Source: Candidatus Poseidoniales archaeon
GTDB lineage: Archaea; Thermoplasmatota; Poseidoniia; Poseidoniales; Poseidoniaceae
Direction: 5' to 3'
NCBI GenBank assembly: GCA_003602635.1
Contig: QQSJ01000007.1
Location: 1-34,867 of the forward strand
Length of the DNA stretch: 34,867 nucleotides
Within the stretch, counting starts at the first letter, position 1; each line of letters opens with the position of its first letter. Below the pieces are notes generated by a model. That model had not been told where the DNA came from. It worked only from the letters and a program-made list of their open reading frames with translations, and did not search any database. Shown here in pieces: positions 1 to 9,102 of the stretch. The translations under genes were made by a program, and so were the position numbers.

Positions 1-1
1 C

Positions 2-760
2 ATGCAAGAGGCCGTGGTCTTCCAGATCGCGGCTCTGCTCGCCCTGCTCGGCATGGGATTGGCATGGCGCGGCGTGATGACGCAGTACGCGGGCTTCTAC
101 GACCTGAGCCTCGCCTGGAGCCACGTCTTGTGGGGTTTCGTTCTCGGCGCCGTGGTGGCTGCCCTCGAATTTCAGACGCTGTTCATCCCGTACTACGAGG
201 TGGTTGTCGGCGGTGCACCGGCCTCCCAGGGGCCGAACCTGCTCGTCTTGCTGTGGTTTGTCTCGATGCATTCCGCCGCTGCGCACCTCATTCTGCGACG
301 AGCCAAGGTCCGCGAGGCGAGCGCACAAACGACCTCCGGCTGGGCCCTCGGTGCAGCGATGGGCGGCATGCAGGGCTTGTTCCTGAGCGCTCAATTGCTC
401 AACGCCGAAGGGACCTTCGACGGTGCGCATCGGTGGCTTGGAGCCGCCGCCTTCGGGCTGTTGTTTCCGCGTCTCGAAGGCACCTTGACCGCCTGGCAAG
501 GCCATTTGATGCTGCAAGGGCGGCGTGTCGGTGCTGTCGTTCGGGCAGCAGTGTGGCGCATGGTGCTCCTCAGCCTTGCCTACTACGCCTTCTTCCAGCC
601 CCTCATTTGGTTGGCGGCGGCCGTGCTCTTGCTGTCCATGGAACCCCGCGTGAGCGCATGGGTCTGGGACGGCCTCAGCCCGCAAGCGAAGCGCGCTCTG
701 CGCCGTGTTCGAGCAGAGCGAGCACGCGAACAGCGCACACGGGAACGAGAGGAGGAGTAA
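2..760 (+). CDS. multi-pass membrane protein of unknown function (start may lie upstream of window)
   Basis: 252-aa ORF with several hydrophobic segments and an Arg/Glu-rich C-terminus; begins at base 2 so N-terminus is uncertain. Confidence 0.6.
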   Translation: MQEAVVFQIAALLALLGMGLAWRGVMTQYAGFYDLSLAWSHVLWGFVLGAVVAALEFQTLFIPYYEVVVGGAPASQGPNLLVLLWFVSMHSAAAHLILRRAKVREASAQTTSGWALGAAMGGMQGLFLSAQLLNAEGTFDGAHRWLGAAAFGLLFPRLEGTLTAWQGHLMLQGRRVGAVVRAAVWRMVLLSLAYYAFFQPLIWLAAAVLLLSMEPRVSAWVWDGLSPQAKRALRRVRAERAREQRTREREEE

Positions 761-805
761 ATCCTCCAAGGAAGCGTTAAACGGCGTCGGTCGGCAGAAG
801 GATGC

Positions 806-2341
806 ATGGGCACCTGCCCACACTGCCGTGCGGTCACGCTGCCCGGCGATGCCGTATGCTACACCTGCGGCCGATTTCTGAAGGGTGAGGGCAAAGGATA
901 CTCCATGCCAAGCGCCCCAAAGCAGCGCGGTGTCGTGGTCGACCAAAAGGGACGCACGCGGAACATCATGAAGCGGCGACGGAACAGGCAGCGTTCGGTG
1001 TTCATGCTGGCCTTCGTGATTTTCGCCTTCCTTTCCCCTCAAGCCAGAGAGGCGGCTTTCGGCACCGTTGACAACCTCGACGAATACCTCGCACAACTGC
1101 TCGAGGGGCCGCTGATCTATCCACAGGAGGCATCGTTTGGCGTGCAACGCGATTTTGAGGTTGAAAACCACCTGAACCGACCAGCCTTCCTCTTGGAAAC
1201 CGTTCGACTGCCGCTTAATGTGACCAGTGCACACGGCATGGAGGCGGCCATTGACAGCAGCACACCGTTCGCGTTGCAGGTACCGGAGAGTTTCGTCGTG
1301 ACCGTGGCCGGCGAGAGTATCAGTGTCCCCTTGGACGGAACCACGGTCGAACGCGACAACGCATGGACCTCAAGCCAAGGCCATGAGGTCTGGTGGCCCA
1401 GTCAAGCGGTCAACGACCAAGAGCACTGTTCCATCACGGCATGCGTCAAAATCCGTCTCAACATGGAGGCTGGCGAAGTCGTGCGCTTCACCACCGTCTC
1501 AAACGTGGCGGTGAAGAGTTACACGTGGTGGGACCACGACCGCGTCGATGCACGAATTCCTGGCGGTGCAACGGGCATCAACATCGACCGCTCAGGAACG
1601 TTTGATGATTTGGACGACCGGAGGGACGGTCTTCGCGTCGACCAATTCACAGACGGCCGATGGTACGACCTCGGCGTCTACGAGAACGGCTCCGATCGTG
1701 GCTATGCCATCGATTCCACCGCTCAAATCGTCCAAGATACTGCAAACCTGGTTTCGATGCGCCTTCCTGAAGGTCGTCAAGACAACGTCTACGCCTTCGC
1801 TCGTGCTGCTTTTGACTGGATGCATGAAAACGTGCCCTACGACGATTTCGCCCTGGGCACACCCCGGTCAGGTCCGACATGCTTGGCCGATGGGACCGGC
1901 GACTGCGATGAACAAACGAACGCCTACCTCTCGATCCTGAGAACCAAGGGCATTCCAGGTTGGTTCGTGTTTGGCGCTCTTGTGGACCCACTCAGTTTCA
2001 CCACCTGGGAACTGCACGCGTGGGGCTACATCATGCTCCCACTCGATGAAGCGTGGTGCACGGCCAACCTGATTGACGCCAACGACTGCTTCGTGGAGGC
2101 CAGCGTTGACGTCGTCAACAACAAGTGGCTTCTCCACACCACCAACGCTTACGTGGATTGGATGGAAGAGCCCGATCCCTCTGGAGACGCCATCGCCTCC
2201 GCCTATCAGAGCACCATCTTCACGGCAGCCAACATCGGCGAGACGCCGATCGAACGAAACATGCTCATCAGCACGGCTGAAGGCGTCCAGCTGGACGGCG
2301 GTACGTACAGCGTGAGCAAACTCTCCGAAGACCTGAGGTGA
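806..2341 (+). CDS. membrane-anchored transglutaminase-like protein with N-terminal zinc ribbon
   Basis: N-terminal CPHC...CYTC zinc ribbon, one TM segment (SVFMLAFVIFAFLSP), then transglutaminase-like core GDCDEQTNAYLSILRTKGIPGWFVFG...ELHAWGYIMLP (Cys/His order of the fold). Confidence 0.75.
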   Translation: MGTCPHCRAVTLPGDAVCYTCGRFLKGEGKGYSMPSAPKQRGVVVDQKGRTRNIMKRRRNRQRSVFMLAFVIFAFLSPQAREAAFGTVDNLDEYLAQLLEGPLIYPQEASFGVQRDFEVENHLNRPAFLLETVRLPLNVTSAHGMEAAIDSSTPFALQVPESFVVTVAGESISVPLDGTTVERDNAWTSSQGHEVWWPSQAVNDQEHCSITACVKIRLNMEAGEVVRFTTVSNVAVKSYTWWDHDRVDARIPGGATGINIDRSGTFDDLDDRRDGLRVDQFTDGRWYDLGVYENGSDRGYAIDSTAQIVQDTANLVSMRLPEGRQDNVYAFARAAFDWMHENVPYDDFALGTPRSGPTCLADGTGDCDEQTNAYLSILRTKGIPGWFVFGALVDPLSFTTWELHAWGYIMLPLDEAWCTANLIDANDCFVEASVDVVNNKWLLHTTNAYVDWMEEPDPSGDAIASAYQSTIFTAANIGETPIERNMLISTAEGVQLDGGTYSVSKLSEDLR

Positions 2342-2345
2342 TGAC

Positions 2346-3764
2346 ATGCTGGTGGTGATTGCGGGTGCTGGTCGCGTTGGTCTGGGCTTGGCGGAGGCCC
2401 TCATCAAGGAACAGAAAAACGACGTCGTGCTTCTCGACATGAATTCGAGGGCCGTAAAGAACGCGCAAGCGTTCGACATGTTGGTCCTGCACGGCGACAT
2501 GCTCGACCGGCAGGCCTTGATTGAGGCAGGGATTGAGCGTGCTGACGTGTTCATCGCGGCGACCGACAAGGACGACCGCAACGTGCTCGCATGCGGTTTG
2601 GCCAAACACCTGCACGAGCATCGCGGAGGTAAGCGTGAGGACCTGTTGACCATTTGCCGCATCCGCGATGAGACCATCCTCGACGAACAGGCTCACGGTG
2701 GCCTGGCTGCGTGGGCAGAAGTCGATCGGGCCATCGACCCCATCGACGGCGCCATCAGCCGGCTCTCATCCGGCATCCGAGCATCCTCTTTCGCCGAAGT
2801 GATTCCCTTCGACCACGAAGCCTACCTCGTGGAACTCGAAATCACGGAAGACTGTCGCCTCCCCCTGGACGTGCCTTTGGCCGACGTCGAAGTGGAAGCC
2901 GGTTCTCCTGTTCCCCTGCTCATCGGCCTCAAGCGCAAGGGCACGCGGAGCATCGTGCCCTCAGGCACCACGGTGCTTCGACCGGGTGACCGAATTGCGG
3001 TGGCCACGACGGGCCTCGGCTCATTTGACGACCTTGTCCATACCTTCGGGCATGACGTGCGCGCCTTCCCCGCTCAGCCTAAGGTGGTCGTGGTCGGGGG
3101 GTCAAGGCTTGGCCTGCGCATCGCCGAGCATTGGTTGGACGAAGGCGCACACGTGATGATCGTTGAAGGCGATCTCCAAACGGCGAACGCCATCTCCGGT
3201 CACCGCATCGGCGGACATCCCGAACTCGAAGTCATCCACGGCGATCACGTCTCGCGAGAGACCATGGAAGAAGTGGGCATGGGCGGCATGGACGTCGCCG
3301 TCGGCGCTTTGGACGATGACCACGCCAACATCGCCGCGATGTTGTTCGCCATGGACCTCGGCGTGCTCAACACCGGACTGATCCTCAACGACAACGACCT
3401 CGTCCACGTCGTCCAGCGCATGGGCATCAGCTTCTCCGTCGACATCACCCGCGTGGCCGTCGACGAGTTGTTGACGCTCGTGCACAGGAAACTCGCCGGG
3501 CATTATGCGGTTCTCTCCACGATTCCCAACGTCGTTGGCGTCACCCACGAGGTCACCAAGGCGGCCAAGTTTTGTGGACGACGCATTCGAGAGGGTGGTT
3601 TCCCCGACTGGATGCGGATCGCCTTCATCCAACGCAGCGATTCGCATGGGCGCTGGTCGTCGCATGATCCTCACCCCGATGAAACCCTGATCGAACACGA
3701 TCGCTTGATCATCTTCACGTCCCCCGACCACGTCGCAGACGTGGAGAAAAAATTCCGGGTGTGA
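2346..3764 (+). CDS. trkA: Trk potassium uptake system NAD-binding regulatory protein (two TrkA-N/TrkA-C units)
   Basis: MLVVIAGAGRVGLGLAEAL Rossmann start, second Rossmann VVVVGGSRLGLRIAEHW; directly followed by TrkH. Confidence 0.92.
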   Translation: MLVVIAGAGRVGLGLAEALIKEQKNDVVLLDMNSRAVKNAQAFDMLVLHGDMLDRQALIEAGIERADVFIAATDKDDRNVLACGLAKHLHEHRGGKREDLLTICRIRDETILDEQAHGGLAAWAEVDRAIDPIDGAISRLSSGIRASSFAEVIPFDHEAYLVELEITEDCRLPLDVPLADVEVEAGSPVPLLIGLKRKGTRSIVPSGTTVLRPGDRIAVATTGLGSFDDLVHTFGHDVRAFPAQPKVVVVGGSRLGLRIAEHWLDEGAHVMIVEGDLQTANAISGHRIGGHPELEVIHGDHVSRETMEEVGMGGMDVAVGALDDDHANIAAMLFAMDLGVLNTGLILNDNDLVHVVQRMGISFSVDITRVAVDELLTLVHRKLAGHYAVLSTIPNVVGVTHEVTKAAKFCGRRIREGGFPDWMRIAFIQRSDSHGRWSSHDPHPDETLIEHDRLIIFTSPDHVADVEKKFRV

Positions 3765-3767
3765 TGC

Positions 3768-5378
3768 ATGCGTTGGGACGTGCTGTACCTCATTCTGGGT
3801 TGGACCGTCGGGGCCCTCACGGTCCCCTTGGCCCTCGTTGGCATCGCCACGGCCTTCCTCGATGACGTGCAGATGGCCCTCATCGCGTTCCTCCCATCCA
3901 CGCTGCTGGCGATGGGCTCCAGTTGGCTGATGCTGCGCTACGGCACCACCCCAGAAACCCCGGACCGCTTACGGGACAGGGAAGCCTTCGCCACCGTGGC
4001 GTTGGCCTATCCGGTCGTTGTGGCCTTTGGCGCCATGCCCTTCTGGTTAGGCGGCATGTTTCATGGCCCATTTACCCCAGACGTCACTCTCCTTGCCGCC
4101 ATGGAAGGCCTCATCCATTCTGGGTTTGAAGCGATGTCCGGATTCACCACCACAGGGACGACCATCATCGACGTGTCCACCTCACCGAATTGTTTCGCGA
4201 ACACGGAAGATTGCATCGGCGCCCAGTCGCGTGGGCTTCTGTTGTGGCGCTCAACCATGCAGTGGTTGGGGGGCATGGGTGTCATCATGCTGAGCATGGT
4301 GGTCCTGTCACGCGTTTTGGGCGGTGGGATGGCCCTCGCACGAGCCGAACTGACCGGTCCTTCCCTTTCCCGCCTGCGCCCCAAGCTTGCGCAAACTGCC
4401 CAGGCGTTGTGGATCATGTACCTCGTGCTGACCCTCCTCGAAATTGCGTTGCTCATCGGCCTGACGCCCATGAACACCTTCGAGGCCGTCAATCACGGCC
4501 TGACCACGATGCCAAGCGGCGGTTTCTCGACCACCGACGACAGCATCGGTCACTGGGACTCCGCTGCTCTGGAATCGATCATCTTGGTGTTCATGTTCCT
4601 GGCAGGTGTCAACTTCACGCTGCTCTACTTCATCGTCCAGCGGCAACCCGGAAAGATGTGGGCCGATGAGGAATTCAAGACCTACATCGCATACTTGGTC
4701 GGAGCCACGGCCATCATCACGGCTGCGCTGTACGTCAAGGGCGGTGACGTGGGGAGCGAACCCTTGCGGAAATCCCTGTTTCAAGTGGTCGCCATCGCGA
4801 CCTCAACAGGATACGGCACGGCCGATTACATGCTGTGGCCCGTCATTGCTCAAATCGTCATTCTGATGTTGATGGTGGTGGGCGCTTCCGCAGGTTCGAC
4901 CGCAGGCGGTCTCAAACTGCTGCGCATCAGCCTCGCCGTCAAGGTGGCGCGACGCCAATTGAACCGACTCACCCACCCGAGGCGCATCCACACCGTTCGA
5001 ATGAACGGCGAGCAGGTTGAACAGGAGCAAGTCGAATTGATCGTTGGCATGCTGCTGGTTTGGATCCTCCTCTTCGCCGGAGCATCGTTGCTCCTGGCCC
5101 TGATCATGGCCCCGATGGGCGAGGACCTTGACGTCCTGACCGTCATTGGCGTGACCGCAAGCGCGTTGGGCAACACGGGTCCCGCGATGGGTCAATTCGG
5201 GCCAGCGGTCACTTGGGCCGCCATGCCAAACGGCGGGCTGATTTTGACGGGGATTTTGATGTGGTTCGGCCGTCTTGAACTTCTGACGGCTGTGATCCTC
5301 TTTTCGCCATCCACGTGGCGAGAGCCGGGCGCGAGAAAGAAGGACGTCGACGAAGAAGATCAGAACAGCGTGGTCTGA
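3768..5378 (+). CDS. trkH: Trk/Ktr potassium transporter membrane subunit
   Basis: Selectivity-filter type repeats GFTTTGTTII, MPSGGFSTTDD, ATSTGYGTADY, ALGNTGPAMGQFGP; multi-TM. Confidence 0.93.
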   Translation: MRWDVLYLILGWTVGALTVPLALVGIATAFLDDVQMALIAFLPSTLLAMGSSWLMLRYGTTPETPDRLRDREAFATVALAYPVVVAFGAMPFWLGGMFHGPFTPDVTLLAAMEGLIHSGFEAMSGFTTTGTTIIDVSTSPNCFANTEDCIGAQSRGLLLWRSTMQWLGGMGVIMLSMVVLSRVLGGGMALARAELTGPSLSRLRPKLAQTAQALWIMYLVLTLLEIALLIGLTPMNTFEAVNHGLTTMPSGGFSTTDDSIGHWDSAALESIILVFMFLAGVNFTLLYFIVQRQPGKMWADEEFKTYIAYLVGATAIITAALYVKGGDVGSEPLRKSLFQVVAIATSTGYGTADYMLWPVIAQIVILMLMVVGASAGSTAGGLKLLRISLAVKVARRQLNRLTHPRRIHTVRMNGEQVEQEQVELIVGMLLVWILLFAGASLLLALIMAPMGEDLDVLTVIGVTASALGNTGPAMGQFGPAVTWAAMPNGGLILTGILMWFGRLELLTAVILFSPSTWREPGARKKDVDEEDQNSVV

Positions 5379-6889
5379 CCGGCCGCAGGCGAGGCCGCTG
5401 AATCGTCCTCTGCATCGTCAACCACGGGCGCTTCAACCACCGCAACAGGTGCAGCAGGAGCATCCTGTTCGGATTCACGTTGAAGCCGCTCGCTGAGCAC
5501 CTCATCATAACGAAGCATGAGATCCTTGGCCGAACGACGGCTGGTGGCGAGCCCCGTCAGCGCAACGTGCTCGTTGGAGGTCAGGCCGAGCCCGATGGAC
5601 ATGTCGAGGTGCTCATGGTCGCCCATGCCCCCCTCTGCGCTGAGACCGGCGGAGAGGATCGGGAGGAGTTCGGCCCTCATGCCCACCACGCTCGCACCGC
5701 AAGCATCGCCCAGAGCTTCCGCCACCGAGGCCGTCCTGCTCGCCGTGCGGCGGAGGTGAGCCGGATAATTCGTGTAGACCTTCTTCTGAACGGGTTCCGA
5801 ATTGGCCACCGAAGCCGCCAAGCTGCTGAGGTGCAGGGACCAGTAGGACGAACGATGCGCGGTGCTGAGGTAGCGGGAGGCTGCTGCTCGATCTGCGAAG
5901 GTCAGGCTTGTCGCAGCACGGTCACGCGAGGTTGCTTGCGTGAAGACGGACCCGTTGTTCCAGTGGACCCAGTCCACCAACTCAGCGGGATCCTTGTCGA
6001 GGCTCGATGCATGACGGACGGCCTCCTCCGCCGATCGTGATTGGTACACGGCGCCGAGTCCTGGGAAGACCCCCATGGTCAAATCACGACCACCGGTCTG
6101 AATGCGGCCCATGACGACCTCGGCCGTGAGCACGCGGTCAAATCCTTCACACAGGACTTGGAGGTCACGCACCAAGGCCCTCAGGTCACCCGGATTGTGT
6201 TTGACGAGCAGGTCCAGGGCATCGCCGTCGAAGGTCACGCCTTCTTCGCGCAGCACACGACGCGCAATTCGACGGATGGCATCGTTGGACACCCGGTCGA
6301 AGTTCAGCGTCAGCACGTGTCGAGAGAAACGATCACGGGTGGAGCGCCAATTGGATCCTGAGCCCCACAAACGCATCACGTCATTGCAAGCCAGCACAAC
6401 GGGTTGGCTGGTTTTCTCCAACAGGCGCAGCAGCTCTGCTTTTCCACCCGAATCCCCTTTCAACGCCTCTTTGTCGTCGTCGTCCATCAGTTGCCCTCGG
6501 ACACGCGCGTCACTGACAGCGCGCAAACCGCCAGAGAGGTGGTCCACCTCATCCAGAAGAATGAGGGTGCGCTGAGCGGGTTCGTTGGGGTCGTGAAAGA
6601 GCGAGCGGTGGGTTGCACCGTGCGTGGCCGCCCTCCGGATCGCTGCTGCATTGCGGTCGTCGGAGGCGTTGAGCTCGATGACGCTCCACCCCATGTCCGC
6701 CGCAACAGCACGGACGACGGACGTTTTGCCCACCCCCGGCGGTCCAACCAAAAGCACACCGGGGCGCTTTGGGCGGCCGGTCCGCCAATCTTCGAGCCAC
6801 TCGCGGAGTTTGCTTCGCTGCGCATCGTTGCCCTCGAGTTGACGTTCGGACGACGGGCGATGCCGCTCCGTCCAATCGCTCACGGGCAT
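5360..6889 (-). CDS. rfcL: replication factor C large subunit (clamp loader)
   Basis: SDWTERHRPSSERQLEGN...Walker A LLVGPPGVGKTSVVRAVA, Walker B TLILLDEVDHL; C-terminus QTTLF PIP box. Start set at MPVSDWTERHRP rather than the longer ORF start at 6964. Confidence 0.93.
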   Translation of the reverse strand: MPVSDWTERHRPSSERQLEGNDAQRSKLREWLEDWRTGRPKRPGVLLVGPPGVGKTSVVRAVAADMGWSVIELNASDDRNAAAIRRAATHGATHRSLFHDPNEPAQRTLILLDEVDHLSGGLRAVSDARVRGQLMDDDDKEALKGDSGGKAELLRLLEKTSQPVVLACNDVMRLWGSGSNWRSTRDRFSRHVLTLNFDRVSNDAIRRIARRVLREEGVTFDGDALDLLVKHNPGDLRALVRDLQVLCEGFDRVLTAEVVMGRIQTGGRDLTMGVFPGLGAVYQSRSAEEAVRHASSLDKDPAELVDWVHWNNGSVFTQATSRDRAATSLTFADRAAASRYLSTAHRSSYWSLHLSSLAASVANSEPVQKKVYTNYPAHLRRTASRTASVAEALGDACGASVVGMRAELLPILSAGLSAEGGMGDHEHLDMSIGLGLTSNEHVALTGLATSRRSAKDLMLRYDEVLSERLQRESEQDAPAAPVAVVEAPVVDDAEDDSAASPAAGQTTLF

Positions 6890-6929
6890 AACGTACTCTT
6901 GGTTACGACGGTGTATCAACCCGCCGTCA

Positions 6930-8633
6930 TCAGCGAGAAGCGAGACGTTGAACCGCGTCATCAACGGACATCCGCGTTTGTTCTCCCGTGTCTCGATCGC
7001 GCCAGGTAACCGTGCCGTCTTCGAGCGACGTATGGTCCACGGTCAGGCAACACGGCACCCCGATTTCGTCCGCTCTTGCGTACCTGCGGCCGATGGAACC
7101 GCTTCCGTCGTAACTGGCCAGCACCCCGCGCGTTGCACACAGACGGCGGTGAATCTCTGAAGCCAGAGCGCCCATGCCCTCCTTCTCGAACAAGGGCAAA
7201 ACGGCAGCATCGACGGGTGCAACATCGGGGTGAAGGCGCATGCGGACGTACATCTCCTCGCCCGCTCCGGATTCTTCGTAGGCGTGGTCGAGCAGGTGCC
7301 AAATGATGCGGTCGATGCCAAAGGCAGGCTCCACCACATGTGGGATGAACCACTCGCCGGCGACCGACTCTGTACGCTGCACACGTTTGACGTGCTCGGA
7401 TTCAACGGTGACCTCATCGCCACCGTCCAGCACAATGGATGCGGGGAAGACGGTGTCCGCTGCGAGGGTTTCGACCTTGGCCTTGACCTGCCCTGCAAGC
7501 GCACGGAAGGCAGGCCCTGCTTTGGCTCCGTCAATGGTCCAGCCGTCGATCTCGACAATTTTCGGTTCTGGGTAGGTACGCCATGCACGTAGACGCTGGC
7601 CGGTCGCTCGTTCGTGGGCTTCAAGGTCGTAACAGCCGCGGTGTGCAATGCCGACGCATTCCACCCAGCCGTAGGATCCGTGCAGTTCAACGTCCCAACA
7701 ATCCAAGGCATAGTGGGCCATTTCGTCCCGGGCGTGCTGCCTGAATCGGAGTTTCGTGGCGTGAACGCCCAGGGACATCATGAGATCGTAGGTCCGGGCC
7801 ATGAACCAAGCCACGGTTGGGTGCAGGATGATTCCATCAGCCAAGGCCTTCGGGATGGTGCCTTCGAAGGCTTCACCGTCGGCGGGCACAAGCTGGACCG
7901 AGGTTGCGGACCATGCGCTCAAATCCGGAACAACATCAGATTCTGGATCGATGAAGTATTCCAATTCAGCCATGTTGAACTCCCGCAAGCGGATCATGCC
8001 TTGCCTCGGCGAGATTTCGTTGCGGTATCCACGGCCAAGTTGCATCGCCCCGAAGGGCAGGCGTTCGCGGAAATGACGGTAGATGGCGGGATAGGTGGTG
8101 AACATCCCTTGCGCGGTCTCAGGCCGAAGGAAGGCGGGACGGCCAGATGAACCGGCGCCAATGACGGTGTCAAACATCAGGTTCTCCGCCACGATGGGCG
8201 ACCATTCCGAAGCTCCACAGGACGGACACGAGGGACGGACGTCATCCAACAAGGCCTGAAGGTCGGCCATCGACAGTGCGTCGGGGTTCGGGTGGTGGTC
8301 TTCGAGCATCGTGTCCGCACGACTGGCTTCGTTGCAGGCCTGGCAGACGGTCATGAAGTCGCTGAATTCAGCCACGTGACCGCTTGCTTCAAGCACGGCA
8401 AAGGGCGTCACGGTGGGGCATGACACCTCCACCACGTCACCTTGACTCAACCAATGATCGCGCCACACGTTCTGGACGTTGGCACGCAAGCGGCCACCGA
8501 CGGGACCGAAATCGTACAATCCCTTGGCACCACCATGGATCTCGAAGGCAGGGAGGATGACGCCGCGACGCCGCAGCATACCGGTCAGTCGCTCAAGCCG
8601 CTCCACGGCCTCGTGACCCTCGACCATGCACAT
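6930..8633 (-). CDS. glyS: glycyl-tRNA synthetase (archaeal/eukaryotic type)
   Basis: GMLRRRGVILPAFEIHGGAKGLYDFGPVG, RPETAQGMFTTYPAIYRHFRERLPFGAMQLGRGYRNEISPRQGMIRLREFNMAELEYF, VVEPAFGIDRIIWHLLDHAY; exact start among several Met/Val codons uncertain. Confidence 0.95.
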   Translation of the reverse strand: MCMVEGHEAVERLERLTGMLRRRGVILPAFEIHGGAKGLYDFGPVGGRLRANVQNVWRDHWLSQGDVVEVSCPTVTPFAVLEASGHVAEFSDFMTVCQACNEASRADTMLEDHHPNPDALSMADLQALLDDVRPSCPSCGASEWSPIVAENLMFDTVIGAGSSGRPAFLRPETAQGMFTTYPAIYRHFRERLPFGAMQLGRGYRNEISPRQGMIRLREFNMAELEYFIDPESDVVPDLSAWSATSVQLVPADGEAFEGTIPKALADGIILHPTVAWFMARTYDLMMSLGVHATKLRFRQHARDEMAHYALDCWDVELHGSYGWVECVGIAHRGCYDLEAHERATGQRLRAWRTYPEPKIVEIDGWTIDGAKAGPAFRALAGQVKAKVETLAADTVFPASIVLDGGDEVTVESEHVKRVQRTESVAGEWFIPHVVEPAFGIDRIIWHLLDHAYEESGAGEEMYVRMRLHPDVAPVDAAVLPLFEKEGMGALASEIHRRLCATRGVLASYDGSGSIGRRYARADEIGVPCCLTVDHTSLEDGTVTWRDRDTGEQTRMSVDDAVQRLASR

Positions 8634-8677
8634 AGGCGCGTTCACGGGCCCTTCAACCCCTCGGCTGAAATTGGCCC

Positions 8678-9031
8678 GTGGGCAGCACTCAAAAGGTTGG
8701 AGTCACCGGTCGAAGCATGGGCCAAGCCATGGTGGGCATCACCGATTCGGCCTGCACTGGATGCGACTTGTGCATCCCATTCTGTCCCTTTGAGGCCCTT
8801 CTGCCGCTGGTGGAAAACCCAACAGAACGCAAGCATCCGAAACGGCCGGTGGTCGTCGTCGAAGCGGCGTGCGTGGGATGCCTCTCATGCATCGGCTCCT
8901 GCCCGACAGGAGCGCTGCACGAAATTCCGTTGCCCCCCAAGAACGAGGCATCGCCTCTGCTCGAACCTCCGACCCCTCCTGACACAGCGCCCGTCCTCCG
9001 TTGGGGACGACATGGCATCGGATGGCCTTGA
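8678..9031 (+). CDS. 2x[4Fe-4S] ferredoxin-like protein
   Basis: CTGCDLCIPFCPFEAL and CVGCLSCIGSCPTGAL cluster motifs; GTG start at 8678 or internal Met. Confidence 0.82.
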   Translation: MGSTQKVGVTGRSMGQAMVGITDSACTGCDLCIPFCPFEALLPLVENPTERKHPKRPVVVVEAACVGCLSCIGSCPTGALHEIPLPPKNEASPLLEPPTPPDTAPVLRWGRHGIGWP

Positions 9032-9050
9032 CGCTGCAGCGCTTCGACCG

Positions 9051-9060
9051 TTTTATATAC
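9051..9060 (+). promoter_or_regulatory. putative archaeal TATA box upstream of the Lhr-type helicase gene
   Basis: ttttatatac, an AT-rich block in a GC-rich region, about 43-52 nt upstream of the ATG at 9103. Confidence 0.6.
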
Positions 9061-9102
9061 TGCAAATAGCCGAGGCTACGCCACGGGCGTCGTGAGAAAA
9101 AC

